This document shows positions 21,515-33,028 of a DNA stretch of 64,000 nucleotides, one piece after another. The first letter of the stretch is position 1; every line of letters starts with the position of its first letter. Made by a program: the position numbers and the translations under genes. The notes beneath the pieces were generated by a model, which searched no databases, had not been told where the DNA came from, and saw only the letters and a list, made by a program, of their open reading frames with translations. The DNA is from Littorina saxatilis. Lineage: Eukaryota; Mollusca; Gastropoda; Littorinimorpha; Littorinidae. The stretch lies in assembly GCF_037325665.1 (NCBI RefSeq), contig NC_090253.1, forward strand, positions 15,912,158-15,976,157. The letters are read 5' to 3'.

Positions 21515-22020
21515 GGCTCCGCTTGATTGGAATCCGGGCGATCGCCCGGGTGCGCCCGGGTGAAGTATTTTCAATCAAGTACAATCGGGTCATGAACCGG
21601 CTTAAGCCGGCGGGCTAGCCCGCCTCGCCCGACCAAAACACATCGGCTGATGCGATATCAAAATGGCCGCCACGGGTGGAAAGTAAGTGAATCTTTTACT
21701 TCTGAAGAGAAAGTTGTACCTTCAGGCCGTGTTCACGCTTCTGTGCTTAATTATTGGGTTGAATCTAAGTACTCGTGATTGTTTAAAGTGTGTTTTGGGG
21801 CTTAGATAGGATTCATTGAAGTAATTTCAAGTGAAGTTGAATGTGAATCGATGACGATTCCATGCAGATGACTTGTCAAATGACAAGATCACAACAGCAA
21901 CAAATTGGCAGCCATGTTTATGGCCCGATTGCGCTTGATTGGTACTTTAGATCAAATCGCCCGCGTCACGTGGCGGGCGATCGCCCGGTCGCCCACTTTG
22001 AATCCCAATCAAGCGGAGCC
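21515..22020. mobile_element. GC-rich TIR element of 506 bp, A only
   Basis: Ends GGCTCCGCTTGATTGGAATC and, inverted, GGCTCCGCTTGATTGGGATT. GC-rich palindromes lie inside (CGGGCGATCGCCCG, CCGGCTTAAGCCGG, GGGCTAGCCC). Copy B lacks it at about 44,785. The flanks (CTCT and ACTG) give no clear target duplication. No ORF. Confidence 0.65.
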
Positions 22021-22340
22021 ACTGTTTCCCTTGACCCTGGCACAGCTGACCGAACTGAATCCCTTCCCAGTAAGAAGAGAGCCAGCAAGGGGAGCAACTG
22101 TGGCCTAATTATTCTGAGCGGTCTTCCCTTTTCGGTACCCCTTTCTCAGTCTCGCGCTGTTTGTGGCAGGCAGAACCAGGAATAGTTTTAAATGCATTTG
22201 CAAAAAAAATGAAAGGAAACTTGGTTTGTGTCAGAGACTATCTCTATAGTCTCTGTTTGTGTCTTGTTTTGTGTGGTTGGTTCAGGTTGCTTGGTTGACT
22301 AGCTGGGTATATATTATATGTGAGAGTGCGTTCGTTATTA
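22021..22340. other. End of copy A, non-coding
   Basis: Matches 44,800-45,100 of copy B. Contains a perfect small hairpin CAGAGACTAT-CTCT-ATAGTCTCTG (about 22,232-22,255) that copy B lacks. No gene seen. Confidence 0.5.
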
Positions 22341-22665
22341 CCGTAAAGTACCTTGTAAGCGCCCAGTATCGAGTAAGCGCCCACCCCCCGCTTTTAGTCC
22401 AAAACCGTACATAGGGTATAATACCTTGTAAGCGCCCACCCCCCACTTTACACCATTGAAATCAGGGGAAATAAAAATTCCGCACTTGAATCTGCTAGTT
22501 TTGTGAATGATTTCCCTTTCTTGCAAACCCTATCACGTGTGTCTGCACGCCTTGGATCTAAACGCCTGCAAGTCAATGATTACAAGATGCCGCGGATCAA
22601 ATCGTACACCGTTGCATTTAAGCTGTCAGCTCTTGACTATTTGGATAATAACGCCAATGGAAACA
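22341..22665 (+). mobile_element. Truncated pogo/Tigger-like transposon at the duplication junction
   Basis: Starts at TA with CCGTAAAGTACCTTGTAAGC and repeats GTAAGCGCCCACC. An ORF from about 22,587 begins MPRIKSYTVAFKLSALDYLD then NNANGN, which resembles the N-terminal helix-turn-helix of pogo-type transposases. It breaks off at a (CA)n tract that begins copy B. At the matching place after copy B (45,100) the sequence reads ATTACATGTATTG with no element. Confidence 0.6.
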
Positions 22666-23010
22666 CACTCACACACACACAATACCGTCCACACCCACAC
22701 ACATGGTGCACACACTACCCCACTGACACACGCACACACACACACACACATGCACACACACATTGCGTATACACACACACACACACACACATACATAGTG
22801 CACACACACATATACACATGGCATGCAAACGCACATGCATTCACACACACACATGGCACGCACACACACACACAGCGCACACACATCCATGACTGACATG
22901 CAAACGCACACACACACACACACACATACATGGCGCACACACACATGTATACATTCACACACACGCGTACTCACACACACACACTCACTCACTCTTACAC
23001 ACACACAAGT
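22666..23010. repeat. (CA)n-rich tract at left edge of copy B
   Basis: Longer than the matching tract of copy A, with the same ATGGCGCAC and CATGCAAACGCAC interruptions. It spans the junction between the two units. Confidence 0.9.
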
Positions 23011-24036
23011 AAAGAGAGAGAGAGCGCGAAGGGAAATATCAGATACTAGAGGAATAACGGGCCCGGCTTCGCCGGTTTTCATCCACCAGTTTGTGCCCGG
23101 GGTCCACCTGAATATGCCCACCAAATTTGATGCAGAATATTTACGATATCACAAACAGAACTCTACAATCCACAGGTGTTGCCTTGCGAGCTATAAAGAG
23201 CTATAAATATCTCACAACTTCTAAGGCGAACAACTCGGCTGCAGAGTCTGCTGTGAAGGGCGGCGGTAGTCTCCCTGTCACACCCGCCCCCGTTTGAATG
23301 AACCGAACCATGGACTCGCCAAGCTTTGGCCCCTCCCAGATTCGTGGAATGGCCCGGGAACAGCACGAAAATGATTCAGTGACCATAATGCCATTTCTGA
23401 CCATATCATGTCGAGTCCCATCCCTGTCGAGTGCCGAAACACCACAATCACCTTTGGAGGCGAAGTCCACTCACACAGGATTGAGACATTTAGAGCTTAT
23501 CTCTAAGCCCTTTTAAAACTGTTATGGTTTCTCAAAGGAAGGCCAGAACATACAAACACACCAAAGCCGCCAGACCACATCACAAACAGAACTGTGCAAT
23601 CCACAGGTGTTGTCCACACACTCACACACACAGAGAAGCCGTATATATATATAGATAAATCTATAAATATATAGAGATAGATGACAGTGTAATTTTCGCG
23701 TGACTATAAATTGACTCGACCTTTGCACTTTTACAGTGAGGACAATTTAGGGGTGCAAGGACAGCGTTCTGGACAGTGTAGTGACCTTCTAAAAATAGTA
23801 ACGGAATGGCAATATCCGCGCGCCACACGAAGGAAGGGAGGTAAACGCTGACAACACTGGAGAAGATAAGGAAGAGTTACTTGAAATGGATACACAATAA
23901 AACCAAAATCGGTTCGGCGCTGCTCTCTGAGAGCACGTGTTGAAATATCTCATCGACCAGGTTGTGTTTTGGGTCTACCTGAATATGCCCACCAAATTTG
24001 AAGCAGATCCATCGAGAACTTTGGCCGCGCATGAGG

Positions 24037-24075
<39 letters not shown>

Positions 24076-24323
24076 GTCGTATATAGATATTGTCTTTTAT
24101 TTGCAAGGGTATTGATATAAGCAATACAATTCATAACATTAATAAGGCATTTAGTAAAGTTACAAGTGACTTCGTTAAGCAGTACCCAACAAAATGTAAC
24201 TAAAAAATAAGATTTTGTACTTCTGTAATAGTTTGATTTTTAACTTTGAGAGTTCAAATTAGATTCCAAGTTTTGGCGCTTTTGTAAAAATAAAGAGAGT
24301 GAGCAAAAGGCAGAGAGCAGGCG

Positions 24324-24328
<5 letters not shown>

Positions 24329-24418
<90 letters not shown>
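24329..24418. repeat. (GA)n microsatellite
   Basis: About 90 bp, the copy B counterpart of 3131-3239. Confidence 0.95.
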
Positions 24419-24422
<4 letters not shown>

Positions 24423-24449
24423 CAAAGGGAAATAATTCAACATTACAAC

Positions 24450-24595
24450 TTCTTTCTTTCTTTATTTGGTGTTTAACGTCGTTTTCAACCACAAAGGTTA
24501 TATCGCGACGAGGGGAAGGGGGGAGATGGGATAGGGGAAAGGGGGGAGATGAGATAGAGCCACTTGTTAAGTGTTTCTTGTTCACAAAAGCACTA
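24450..24595 (-). mobile_element. 5'-truncated SINE-C, B only
   Basis: Flanked by the perfect 14 bp repeat TTCAACATTACAAC. Tail (CTTT)n then ATTTGGTGTTTAACGTCG, read on the minus strand as a 3' end. Copy A at 3256 has the empty site. Confidence 0.9.
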
Positions 24596-24959
24596 TTCAA
24601 CATTACAACGGCCTCGGCACATATTTATCTCCCTTGCGCTTATTGTCTCATATATGGCCACTTGTCTGCCTCGGGAGTCGGCGTAATATCACTATGTGTT
24701 AATTTTGAAACAAAACCACCTGGGACAGGCTGATCTTTCTTAACCCAGTGTGGGATTTTCAGTGGGGCGACCACCCCCAACCCAGCGCGTCCCCGGGTGG
24801 CGGATAGGGGAACTGTCTTCAGATATGGAGATCAGCCGCTTGCGGCCGCGGACCAAACTGGCTCCGGGTGGGATCCCGAAAATCCTCCCCCCTGTGCTCT
24901 CAGGGTAGGACGTACGGGCCATGAGCTAAGGGTGAGGTAACCCCGACAGAAAACCCCGA

Positions 24960-26707
24960 ATGCTGAAGACGGAGGACCCGGGCCGCACGGCGCATTCTAA
25001 CAAACCACGGGTACACGCACTTACGCAAATGATGACACAATCAACCAGCACAGATGGAAATGGCGCTCGCCCATTGAGGACCCCCCAGGGTGGAGCAGCG
25101 TCGGGTCCCATGCCTCAAAGGGACCCAGCCTCAACTACTGGAGGTCCCTCCCGTCCGTCTTGTCACGCCAGGGGACGCGGGAGGAAAGTGACTGGCACCA
25201 CCACAACCAGGAAGAAACCCAGTCAGCAGCGACCTTTTCAGGTCATGCACTGGAACGCAGAAAGTATCCTGAACAAGAAGACAGAGTTGGAGCATATCCT
25301 GCATGAGAAGAACATCAACATCTGCTGTATTCAGGAGACGCACCTGACACCCCAAAAGTCCTTCAAAGTGAGAGGCTACCAATGCCTTAGGTCCGACAGA
25401 ACAGACCGAAGCAAAGGAGGAATCCTGACCCTCATCAGGAACAACATCAATGCCTGTTTGATAGAAACGCACATGGAGGACTCCGAATATCAGGTGATTC
25501 GAATCCAGACGAAGTCATCAGAATTCCATCTTGTCAACTTCTACTGCCCCAATGATAGACACCTCGCCCTTGACACGATCCCCGCAAAGGCCTCCAACTT
25601 CATCGTGGTGGGTGACTTCAACAGTCATTCACAGAGTTGGGGATATGACCACCTGGATCGGAGAGGAGAAGAGGTGGAGAACTGGCAGGACGACAAAGGT
25701 CTCATCCTTTTGAACAGTCCCTTTGACTGCCCTACATTCTACTCCAGAAGATGGCACACTACATCAACTCCTGACCTAGCCTTCTGCACGGAAGACATGC
25801 ACCAGCTAACCAGCAGAGAGGTCGGAGAACAGCTAGGTGGAAGTGACCATCGGCCAGTCTTTTTGACCCTGGGCATGGAGTCCTGCACTGAAGCTTCCTT
25901 CCCACGGTGGAACTACAAAAGAGCGAACTGGTTCCTCTTTAGACACCGCACCAGCGAACTCACCAAAGACATCAGAGTCGAGGGTCGAGACATCAACATG
26001 GTGGCGAAGGACTTCAACATGAGCATCCTCAGAGCAGCGCGTGAGTCCATTCCCAGGGGTGCCAGGAGAGACTATAAGCCCTACTGGAGCAATGAATTGC
26101 AGGAACTGGATGATGATCTGGCAGACGCCAGAAGGGAAGCAGAAGTCAACCCGTCACAAAACAACAACATCCGCCTCCAGGAAGCCAAAGCCAAATTTCT
26201 CAAAAAGAAGCTACAGGCAAGACGGAGAAGCTGGCAAGAGAAAACAAGCTCTCTGAACCTTGAGAAGGATGGCAGAAAGCTCTGGAGGCTCACCAAGCAG
26301 TTGAATGATGAGAACACCAGCAGAGGAAAGATCACATTAGAAGAGAACGGGAAGGTGCTAACTGGAAAGCATGCTGCCAACCAATTTGCTGAAAGCTATG
26401 CAGCTGAGAGCAACCTCCATGTTAGCCCCGAGAAACAGAGAGAAGCAAGAAGAGAGAAAAGAGAGAGACCTGCCAGACAGTCGACAGTGGACGCCATGAG
26501 TCAACCACTCACACTCCACGAGCTGCACTCAGCTCTGAAAAAGTCAAAGGCGAAGAAGTCCCCTGGCCCAGACGGCATCACCAACGAGATGCTAACCCAC
26601 CTTGGTAGTGCAGCAGAGAACAAGCTACTCGAGGTCTTCAACAGCAGCTGGCAAGAAGGATCGCTACCACAACTCTGGCGAGAAGCGATCATGATCCCCA
26701 TCTTAAA
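24960..26707 (+). CDS. LINE ORF2, part 1: AP endonuclease and start of reverse transcriptase
   Basis: Starts MLKTEDPGRTAHSNK and enters an apurinic endonuclease domain: VMHWNAESILNKK, CCIQETHL, RSKGGILTLI, FYCPN, VVGDFNSHSQSWG, TPDLAF and GGSDHRPVFLTL. Reverse transcriptase follows with KSPGPDGITNEML and IMIPILK. The frame is open to the point where HINE-1 enters an A-run after ILK. Its protein would nick target DNA and prime reverse transcription of its own RNA. Confidence 0.85.
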
Positions 26708-27407
26708 ACAAGAAGAGCAAACGCTCGATCGAGTCACTTTCGCAGTTCTGAATATTATATGAGGCATCAGATGGACAGGAAGAAATTGCTATTCACAACA
26801 CAATGAGTCACGTTCACATAAAATTTGAGCCCGGTCACTTTTATAGTTTCCGAGAAAAGCCCAACGTTAAGTTGTGTGTTGCCGAACAGAAAAGGCTAGT
26901 TATCTCCCTTGTTTTTCTGATAACGTTCGTAAAAGGCTACAGATGTAAATACTTTGATGTAAAGAATAATCCTACAAAGTTTCAATCACATCCGATGAAC
27001 TTTGTCAAAGATATAAAATGTCTAATTTTTCCTTTGACGCTGACCTGTGACCTTGAAAAAGGTCAAAGGTCAACGAAACCATCGTTAAAGTGTAGAGGTC
27101 ATTGGAGGTCACGACTTAACAAAATATGAGCCCGATCGCTTTGATAGTTTCCGAGAAAAGATATAAAATGTCTAATTTTTCCTTTGACGCTGACCTGTGA
27201 CCTTGAAAAAGGTCAAAGGTCAACGAAACCATCGTTAAAGTGTAGAGGTCATTGGAGGTCACGACTAAACAAAATATGAGCCCGATCGCTTTGATAGTTT
27301 CCGAGAAAAGTCCAACGTTAAGGTGGTGTCTACGGACGGACGGGGGCCGGCCGGACAGACTAACACTGACCGATTACATAGAGTCACTTTTTCTCAAGTG
27401 ACTCAAA
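26708..27407 (-). mobile_element. HINE family 1 copy inside the LINE coding region
   Basis: Same ends as the copy at 1375. An internal tandem duplication of about 150 bp (27,009-27,158 and 27,159-27,308) doubles the DR1 block. The junctions (CTTAAA...AAAGGGAAGG) leave an A-run at the insertion site with no target duplication. Confidence 0.75.
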
Positions 27408-29560
27408 AAGGGAAGGATCCAAAGAAGGCCAACAGCTATCGCCCAATCAGCCTCACCAGCTGTGTTGTGAAGACCCTGGAGAGAATTGTGAACGAGCGCC
27501 TCAGGTGGTACCTGGAATCCAGGAACCTCCTCGCCCCTGAACAAGCTGGATTCCGACAGTTCCGCAGCACTGAAGATCAGGTCACTTACCTGGCGCAAGA
27601 AGTTGAAGATGCCTTTCAGGAACAGAAGCTGGTCTTCGTCACCTGGATAGATCTTCAGAAGGCCTTTGACAAGGTCTGGAAAGATGGACTCCTTGTAAAA
27701 CTGCTGAGGAAAGGCGTGTCCAGCAACATGTACCAGTGGATTCGCTCTTACCTCTATAACCGCAGGGCAAGAGTTAACGTCGACCAGACCAAAAGCAAGA
27801 AGTTCCTCCTTCGTCATGGCGTCCCTCAGGGCGGAGTCCTCTCCCCCACACTCTTCCTTCTCTTCATCGACGATCTGGTGTCTGAGATGCCCAAGGGGAT
27901 CAAAGCTGCTCTCTACGCAGACGACCTTGTGATCTGGTGCAAGGAGGAGCACGCAAGTACTGCCACCTACAGAATGCAGCAAGCGGCAGATAGGCTGAAC
28001 GCATGGGCAGAAGATTGGTGCGTCTCCATCAACAAGGAGAAATCCTCCACCACCCTATTCACACTGTCGCCAAAGCAGAAAGCCGGAACCATTAGGCTTG
28101 GTGGAACTCCTCTGAGAGAGGATGAAGAAGCAACATACCTTGGTGTCACCTTTGATAGACGGCAGACCTGGAAACCACACATTGCACAGGCAGAGATGAA
28201 GGCCCGGCGCAAGCTAGCCATACTCAGGAAGCTGGCAGGTACCACCTGGGGAGCGAACGAGAAGATACTGAAGACAGTATACCAGGGAACAATCAGACCC
28301 CACCTCGAGTACGGCTCCACAGCGTGGTCAACCTCAGCCAAGACAAACCTGCAGACCCTTGACCGTGTGCAAAACCAGGCCCTCCGACTCATCACCGGTG
28401 CAATGAAATCCACGCCCATCAAGGAAATGGAGAAGCTTACCACCATCCAACCCCTCTGTCAGAGAAGAGAAGCCAAGACTATGGTACAGGCCGAGAAGCT
28501 CAAGTGCCTACCCGACCACCCCATGAAGCACAGACTGAGCAACCTCACCAAGAACCGGCTTAAACGGAGCAGTTTTGTACACGAGAGCAAGAGACTTTCT
28601 CGACAGTACAGGGAAGTCCTTCCACAGAACACTCTACCTCTGACTCAAGAAGAAGAGGAAACTCCCAAGGCAACAGAGAAACCAGGCATCCAGATCTGCA
28701 CCAGTGTTCCACATGTTACCTCAGGAGAAGATCAGAATGACACAGCTCGACAGGCACTCACCTTAGCCCTGATCGACGAACAGTACCCAAAAGAGGCGTG
28801 GATCCATGTATACACCGATGGATCAGCAACTAACGCCGTGCTCAATGGAGGTGCAGGCATTCTCATCCAGTTCCCTGGGGGACATACAGCTACATCCAGT
28901 GTTGCCACTGGCAAACACTGCACAAACTATAAAGCAGAAGCAGAAGCTCTCATGCAGGCCGCCTCCTTCGTTCAGGATTCCGCAGACCCTTGCTACCAAG
29001 TTGTCTTCCTCTCGGACGCCCTTTCAGTCCTTCAGGCCCTAGAGAACGACAAACTCCCACAGCTGGCCAAAGCATTACAGATGGTCAGACAAACCAGAAG
29101 AGTTGTCCTCCAGTGGATACCAGCACACTGTGGGATACCAGGAAATGAAAGGGCAGATGAGCTGGCAAAAGAAGGAGCCGTGGAAGACCAACCTGAAAAC
29201 AGTGTCAGCTTTAGTGAGCAGAAGACAATCATCAAGGCATTGATGAGGCCAAGGACAAACAGAGATGACTACCACACAATGTCCAGAGAGCAGCAAGTCA
29301 ACCTCATCAGGCTGCGTACTGGCCACAACAGGCTCAATGCTCACATGAACCGAAAGTTCAAGCTGGCGCCATCACCAACCTGTGCCTGCGGTCAAGAGGA
29401 CCAAACAGCGGAACACATCTTACAGCGATGTCCCTTACTAGATGAGGAACGAAAAGAAGTGTGGCCGTCACCAACTCCCTTGCAGACCAAACTATACGGC
29501 AGTCGACAGGAGTTGGAGAAAACCACAACATTTATCACCAGTGCTGGACTGATTGTGTAA
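27408..29560 (+). CDS. LINE ORF2, part 2: reverse transcriptase and RNase H
   Basis: Resumes in the same frame as part 1: KGKDPKKANSYRPISLTS, EQAGFRQFRSTEDQV, TWIDLQKAFDKVW, GVPQGGVLSPTLFLLFIDDL, the catalytic AALYADDLVIW, YLGVTFD, RPHLEYGSTAW and QNQALRLITGAM. An RNase H domain follows with the acidic set YTDGSAT, YKAEAEAL, LSDALSVL and PAHCGIPGNERADELAKEG, then a C-terminal CACGQED...EHILQRC knuckle. It is open to the stop at 29,558-29,560. RNase H places it in the I group (I, Nimbus, Ingi, R1 and relatives). Confidence 0.85.
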
Positions 29561-29994
29561 CCTCTGCGAACGCCAAGAAGAAGAAGAAGAAGAAACAAAA
29601 CCACTGCAGACATAGTTCATAATCCATTAAAGACAAAACAGAGACATTGTGTCAGCTATGGTCAGCGAAGTTGGTCACAATTTTACAAAATGTACATTTT
29701 AATTTTAATTGATTTAATTTTACTACTTGTTACCCCCAATTTATAACTCTATATTTCTGATATGTTCAACAACATAATAACAATGTTAAAATATTACATT
29801 AAACATTAACCTTCATCGTGCTTCGTGGGTCGTGGACGACCCAGAGCCTTACAAAATCGTCTTTATCTCTGAAACTCTTTCGAGTTTTTAAATGAGACTT
29901 CATGTAATCTCCAAACACCATACGAACTTCCCATTGCCCAACTTTTAAAAGATTGTCTTTGTAAACAAACAAATAAACGATGACGTAATTTGAA

Positions 29995-30240
29995 CTACAC
30001 AGTCCGGTTGATGTGCGTCGTGGACAACCCATATGGAATTACGTAAGGAATTTTACGTTGTTTATCCTTATTCGGATGGCGTGGGTCGTGTACGACCCAT
30101 TCTCTGCAAAGAAGCGGCAAAACGTTTATCCCTATTCGGATGGCATGGCTCGTGTACGACCCATACTTTTTACGTTGAGTCCTTCTTTGAAAAGTATGGG
30201 TCGTACACGACCCACATCATCCGGACTGTGTAGTCCAACG
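29995..30240. mobile_element. GGGTCGTG-ACGACCC MITE, copy B
   Basis: Counterpart of 8609-8850. Several palindromes carry substitutions, for example GTGCGTCGTGGACAACCC and ATGGCTCGTGTACGACCC. Confidence 0.6.
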
Positions 30241-30850
30241 CAGTGATCCGGTGAAGGTTAAACAGGTATTATCTTAAGGTTACAATAACATATGATTGGA
30301 GTATGAACCTAGCATCACACTCTGTACATGCATTCTTTGCGACTCCTGTGTGTTAACAATAACATGTGCCACTTCACACCACTAGACTGTAAACTGGAAC
30401 GTGTGAACCTAGCATCACCCTCTGTAATTGCATACTTTTTTCACTCCTGAATGTACAAACATGTGCCGCTTAACATCACTAGACCGTGTCAACCTAGCAC
30501 CCCACTCTGTACAGTACGTCCATACTTTTTACTCCTGGTTTTGTTCAACATAGTTATGTCGCCTCAAAGCTCCTAACTGTGTAAACATAGCATCACACTC
30601 TGTACATGAATTCATTTTCACTTCTGTGTGTGTATCACTAACACGTAAAAACCAAGCATCACACTTTGTACATTCATACTTTTTACTCCTGTTTTTGTTC
30701 AACATAGTTATGTCGCCTCAAAGTACCTAACTGTGTAAACATAGCATCACACTCTGTACATGAATTCATTTTCACTTCTGTGTGTGTATCTTTCTTTATT
30801 TGGTGTTTAACGTCGTTTTCAACCATCTGTGTGTGTATCACTAACAATAA

Positions 30851-31703
30851 CAAGTCGCGTAAGGCGAAAATACAACACTTAGTCAAGTAGCTGTCGAACT
30901 CACAGAATGAAACTGAACGCAATGCCATTTTTCATCAAGACCGTATACTCGTAGCATCGTCAGTCCACCGCTCATGGCAAAGGCAGTGAAATTGACAAGA
31001 AGAGCGGGGTAGTAGTTGCGCTAAGAAGGATAGCACGCTTTTCTGTACCTCTCTTTGTTTTAACTTTCTGAGCGTGTTTTTAATCCAAACATATCATATC
31101 TATATGTTTTTGGAATCAGAAACCGACAAGGAATAAGATGAAAGTGTTTTTAAATTGATTTCGACAATTTAATTTTGATAATAATTTTTATATATTTAAT
31201 TTTCAGAGCTTGTTTTTAATCCAAATATAACATATTTATATGTTTTTGGAATCAGAAAATGATGGAGAATAAGATGAACGTAAATTTGGATCGTTTTATA
31301 AATTTTTATTTTTTTTTACAATTTTCAGATTTTTAATGACCAAAGTCATTAATTAATTTTTAAGCCACCAAGCTGAAATGCAATACCGAAGTCCGGGCTT
31401 CGTCGAAGATTACTTGACCAAAATTTCAACCAATTTGGTTGAAAAATGAGGGCGTGACAGTGCCGCCTCAACTTTCACGAAAAGTCGGATATGACGTCAT
31501 CAAAGACATTTATCAAAAAAATGAAAAAAAATGTTCGGGGATATCATACCCAGGAACTCTCATGTCAAATTTCATAAAGATCGGTCCAGTAGTTTGGTCT
31601 GAATCGCTCTACACGCACGCACGCACGCACACACATACACCACGACCCTCGTTTCGATTCCCCCTCGATGTTAAAATATTTAGTCAAAACTTGACTAAAT
31701 ATA
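30851..31703 (-). mobile_element. Helentron-like element (HINE family 3), B only
   Basis: Read on the minus strand: 5' hairpin ATTTAGTCAA-GTT-TTGACTAAAT; 3' end CTTGACTAAGTG, then hairpin TCGC-CTTAC-GCGA and CTTG before TT. Copy A at 9450 has the empty site CACTAACAATAAAAAGC. This gives insertion in a T-run with no duplication beyond the ambiguous T/TAT. Confidence 0.8.
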
Positions 31704-32278
31704 AAAAGCAAGCATCACACTCTGTACATGGTTGAAAACGACGAAAGAAACACTCTGTACATTCATACTGTTAGTGTTTACATGTGCCGCTTCACACTAC
31801 AGGATCATGGAACGTGAGTCCCAAGCACCACACTCAGTACATTCATACTTGTCACTCCTGAATGTGTTAACATGTGTTGTTCCACATCACTAGACTGTGG
31901 GAAACTAGCACAACATTCTGTAAATGAATACTTTTTCAATCCTGTGCGTTTTAACATGCGTTGCTTCATATGACTAGACCGTGTAAACATAGAATCACAC
32001 TCTGTACATGCATACTTTTTCACTCCTGTGTGCGTTAACATGTGTTCCTTCATTTGATTAAAACGAGTAAACCTGGAATCTCACTCTGTACATGCATACG
32101 TTTTTACTCCTGTGTGTGTGTTAACACATGTTCCTTCATTTGACCATACCTTACGAACCTAGCATTACACTCTGTACATTCATACTTTTTAACTCCTGTG
32201 TGCGTTAACATGTGTTGCTTCCTATGACTAGACCGTGCAAACCTAGAATCACACTCTGTACATGCATAATTTTTTACT

Positions 32279-32756
32279 TGTTTGTTTGTTTGTTTATTTG
32301 TTGCTTAACGTCCAGCCGACTACGCAGAGCCATATCAGGACGAGGAAGGGGGGGATGAAGGGGGCCACTTGTCAAGCGATTCCTGTTTACAAATGCACTA
32401 ACCCATTACTTGTGTCCCAGCAGGCTTTAGTAAAACTAAATTAATACCTACTGGAAGATTACCAGTTTCCAGTATGTTAAAATAGGCTTAACCTATCTAC
32501 TGCTGGACTTACATCAGAACACTAACAGATTAAACTATACATGAATCGCGAGACAAGCGGCAAGAGAAGAGATCTTTGGAAAAAATACAGGTGAATGAGC
32601 AAGAAGGCAGAAAAAAGAAAAGAATTCATTAAGAAAAAGAGAGCATGACAGGAAAGAGGAACCAAAAATCTACCTAACAGCAAACTAGAAAGCTCCTGCG
32701 GTTCCAAAAACAGGAGGGGCTTTTAATTTCATAACCGCAGTGCCCCACTGCGGGAC
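32279..32756 (-). mobile_element. SINE-B, long form, B only
   Basis: Flanked by ATTTTTTACT (32,269-32,278 and 32,757-32,766). On the minus strand it starts TCCCGCAGTGGGGCACTGCG and ends GGCTGGACGTTAAGCAACAA then ATAAACAAACAAAC. A nearly identical copy lies at 50,802-51,274. I see no clear tRNA promoter. The tail resembles SINE-A. Confidence 0.85.
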
Positions 32757-33028
32757 ATTTTTTACTCCTGTGTGAATTAACATATGGTGCTTCCTATGAC
32801 TAGACCGTGTAAACCTAGAATCACACTCTGTACATGCATACTTTTTCAATCCTGTGTGTATTAACATGTGTTCCTTCATTTGACCAGACCTTGCGAACCT
32901 AGCATTACACTCTGTACATGCATACCTTTTCACTCCTGTGTGTGTTAACATGTGCCGATTCACATCACCAGAAGTTGTGAACCAAGAATCACATTCTGTA
33001 CATGCATAATTTTTCACTCCTGTGTGTG

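Larger units (their letters stand above)
24720..29591 (+). mobile_element. I-clade LINE, near complete, with HINE-1 inside, B only
   Basis: Flanked by the perfect 13 bp duplication GAAACAAAACCAC (24,707-24,719 and 29,592-29,604). Copy A keeps the empty site at about 3366. A G/C-rich 5' leader of 240 bp precedes one long coding region, and the 3' end is a (GAA)n tail. About 4.17 kb remain when the HINE at 26,708-27,407 is discounted. No separate gag-like ORF1 is visible, so the element is either a single-ORF type or 5'-truncated. Confidence 0.9.
30290..33028 (-). pseudogene. Eroded C2H2 array downstream of ZNF gene B
   Basis: Same degenerate fingers as 8870-10,398, now carrying HINE-3 (30,851) and SINE-B (32,279). 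The best stretch is 32,766-33,035 (YACTECDSWFTTSGDVNRHM, YACTECNARFARSGQMKEHM, YACTECDSRFTRSSHRKHHM), three fingers in frame up to the SINE. Another runs at 31,805-32,053. Confidence 0.75.

Noticed and set aside
28800-29200. RNase H domain taken as evidence of an LTR retroelement
   Set aside because: It follows an AP endonuclease and a non-LTR reverse transcriptase, with a (GAA)n tail and a 13 bp target duplication and no terminal repeats, so it belongs to an I-group LINE.
27374-29613. Minus-strand ORFs across the I-clade LINE
   Set aside because: Shadows of the well-supported plus-strand reverse transcriptase and RNase H frame.
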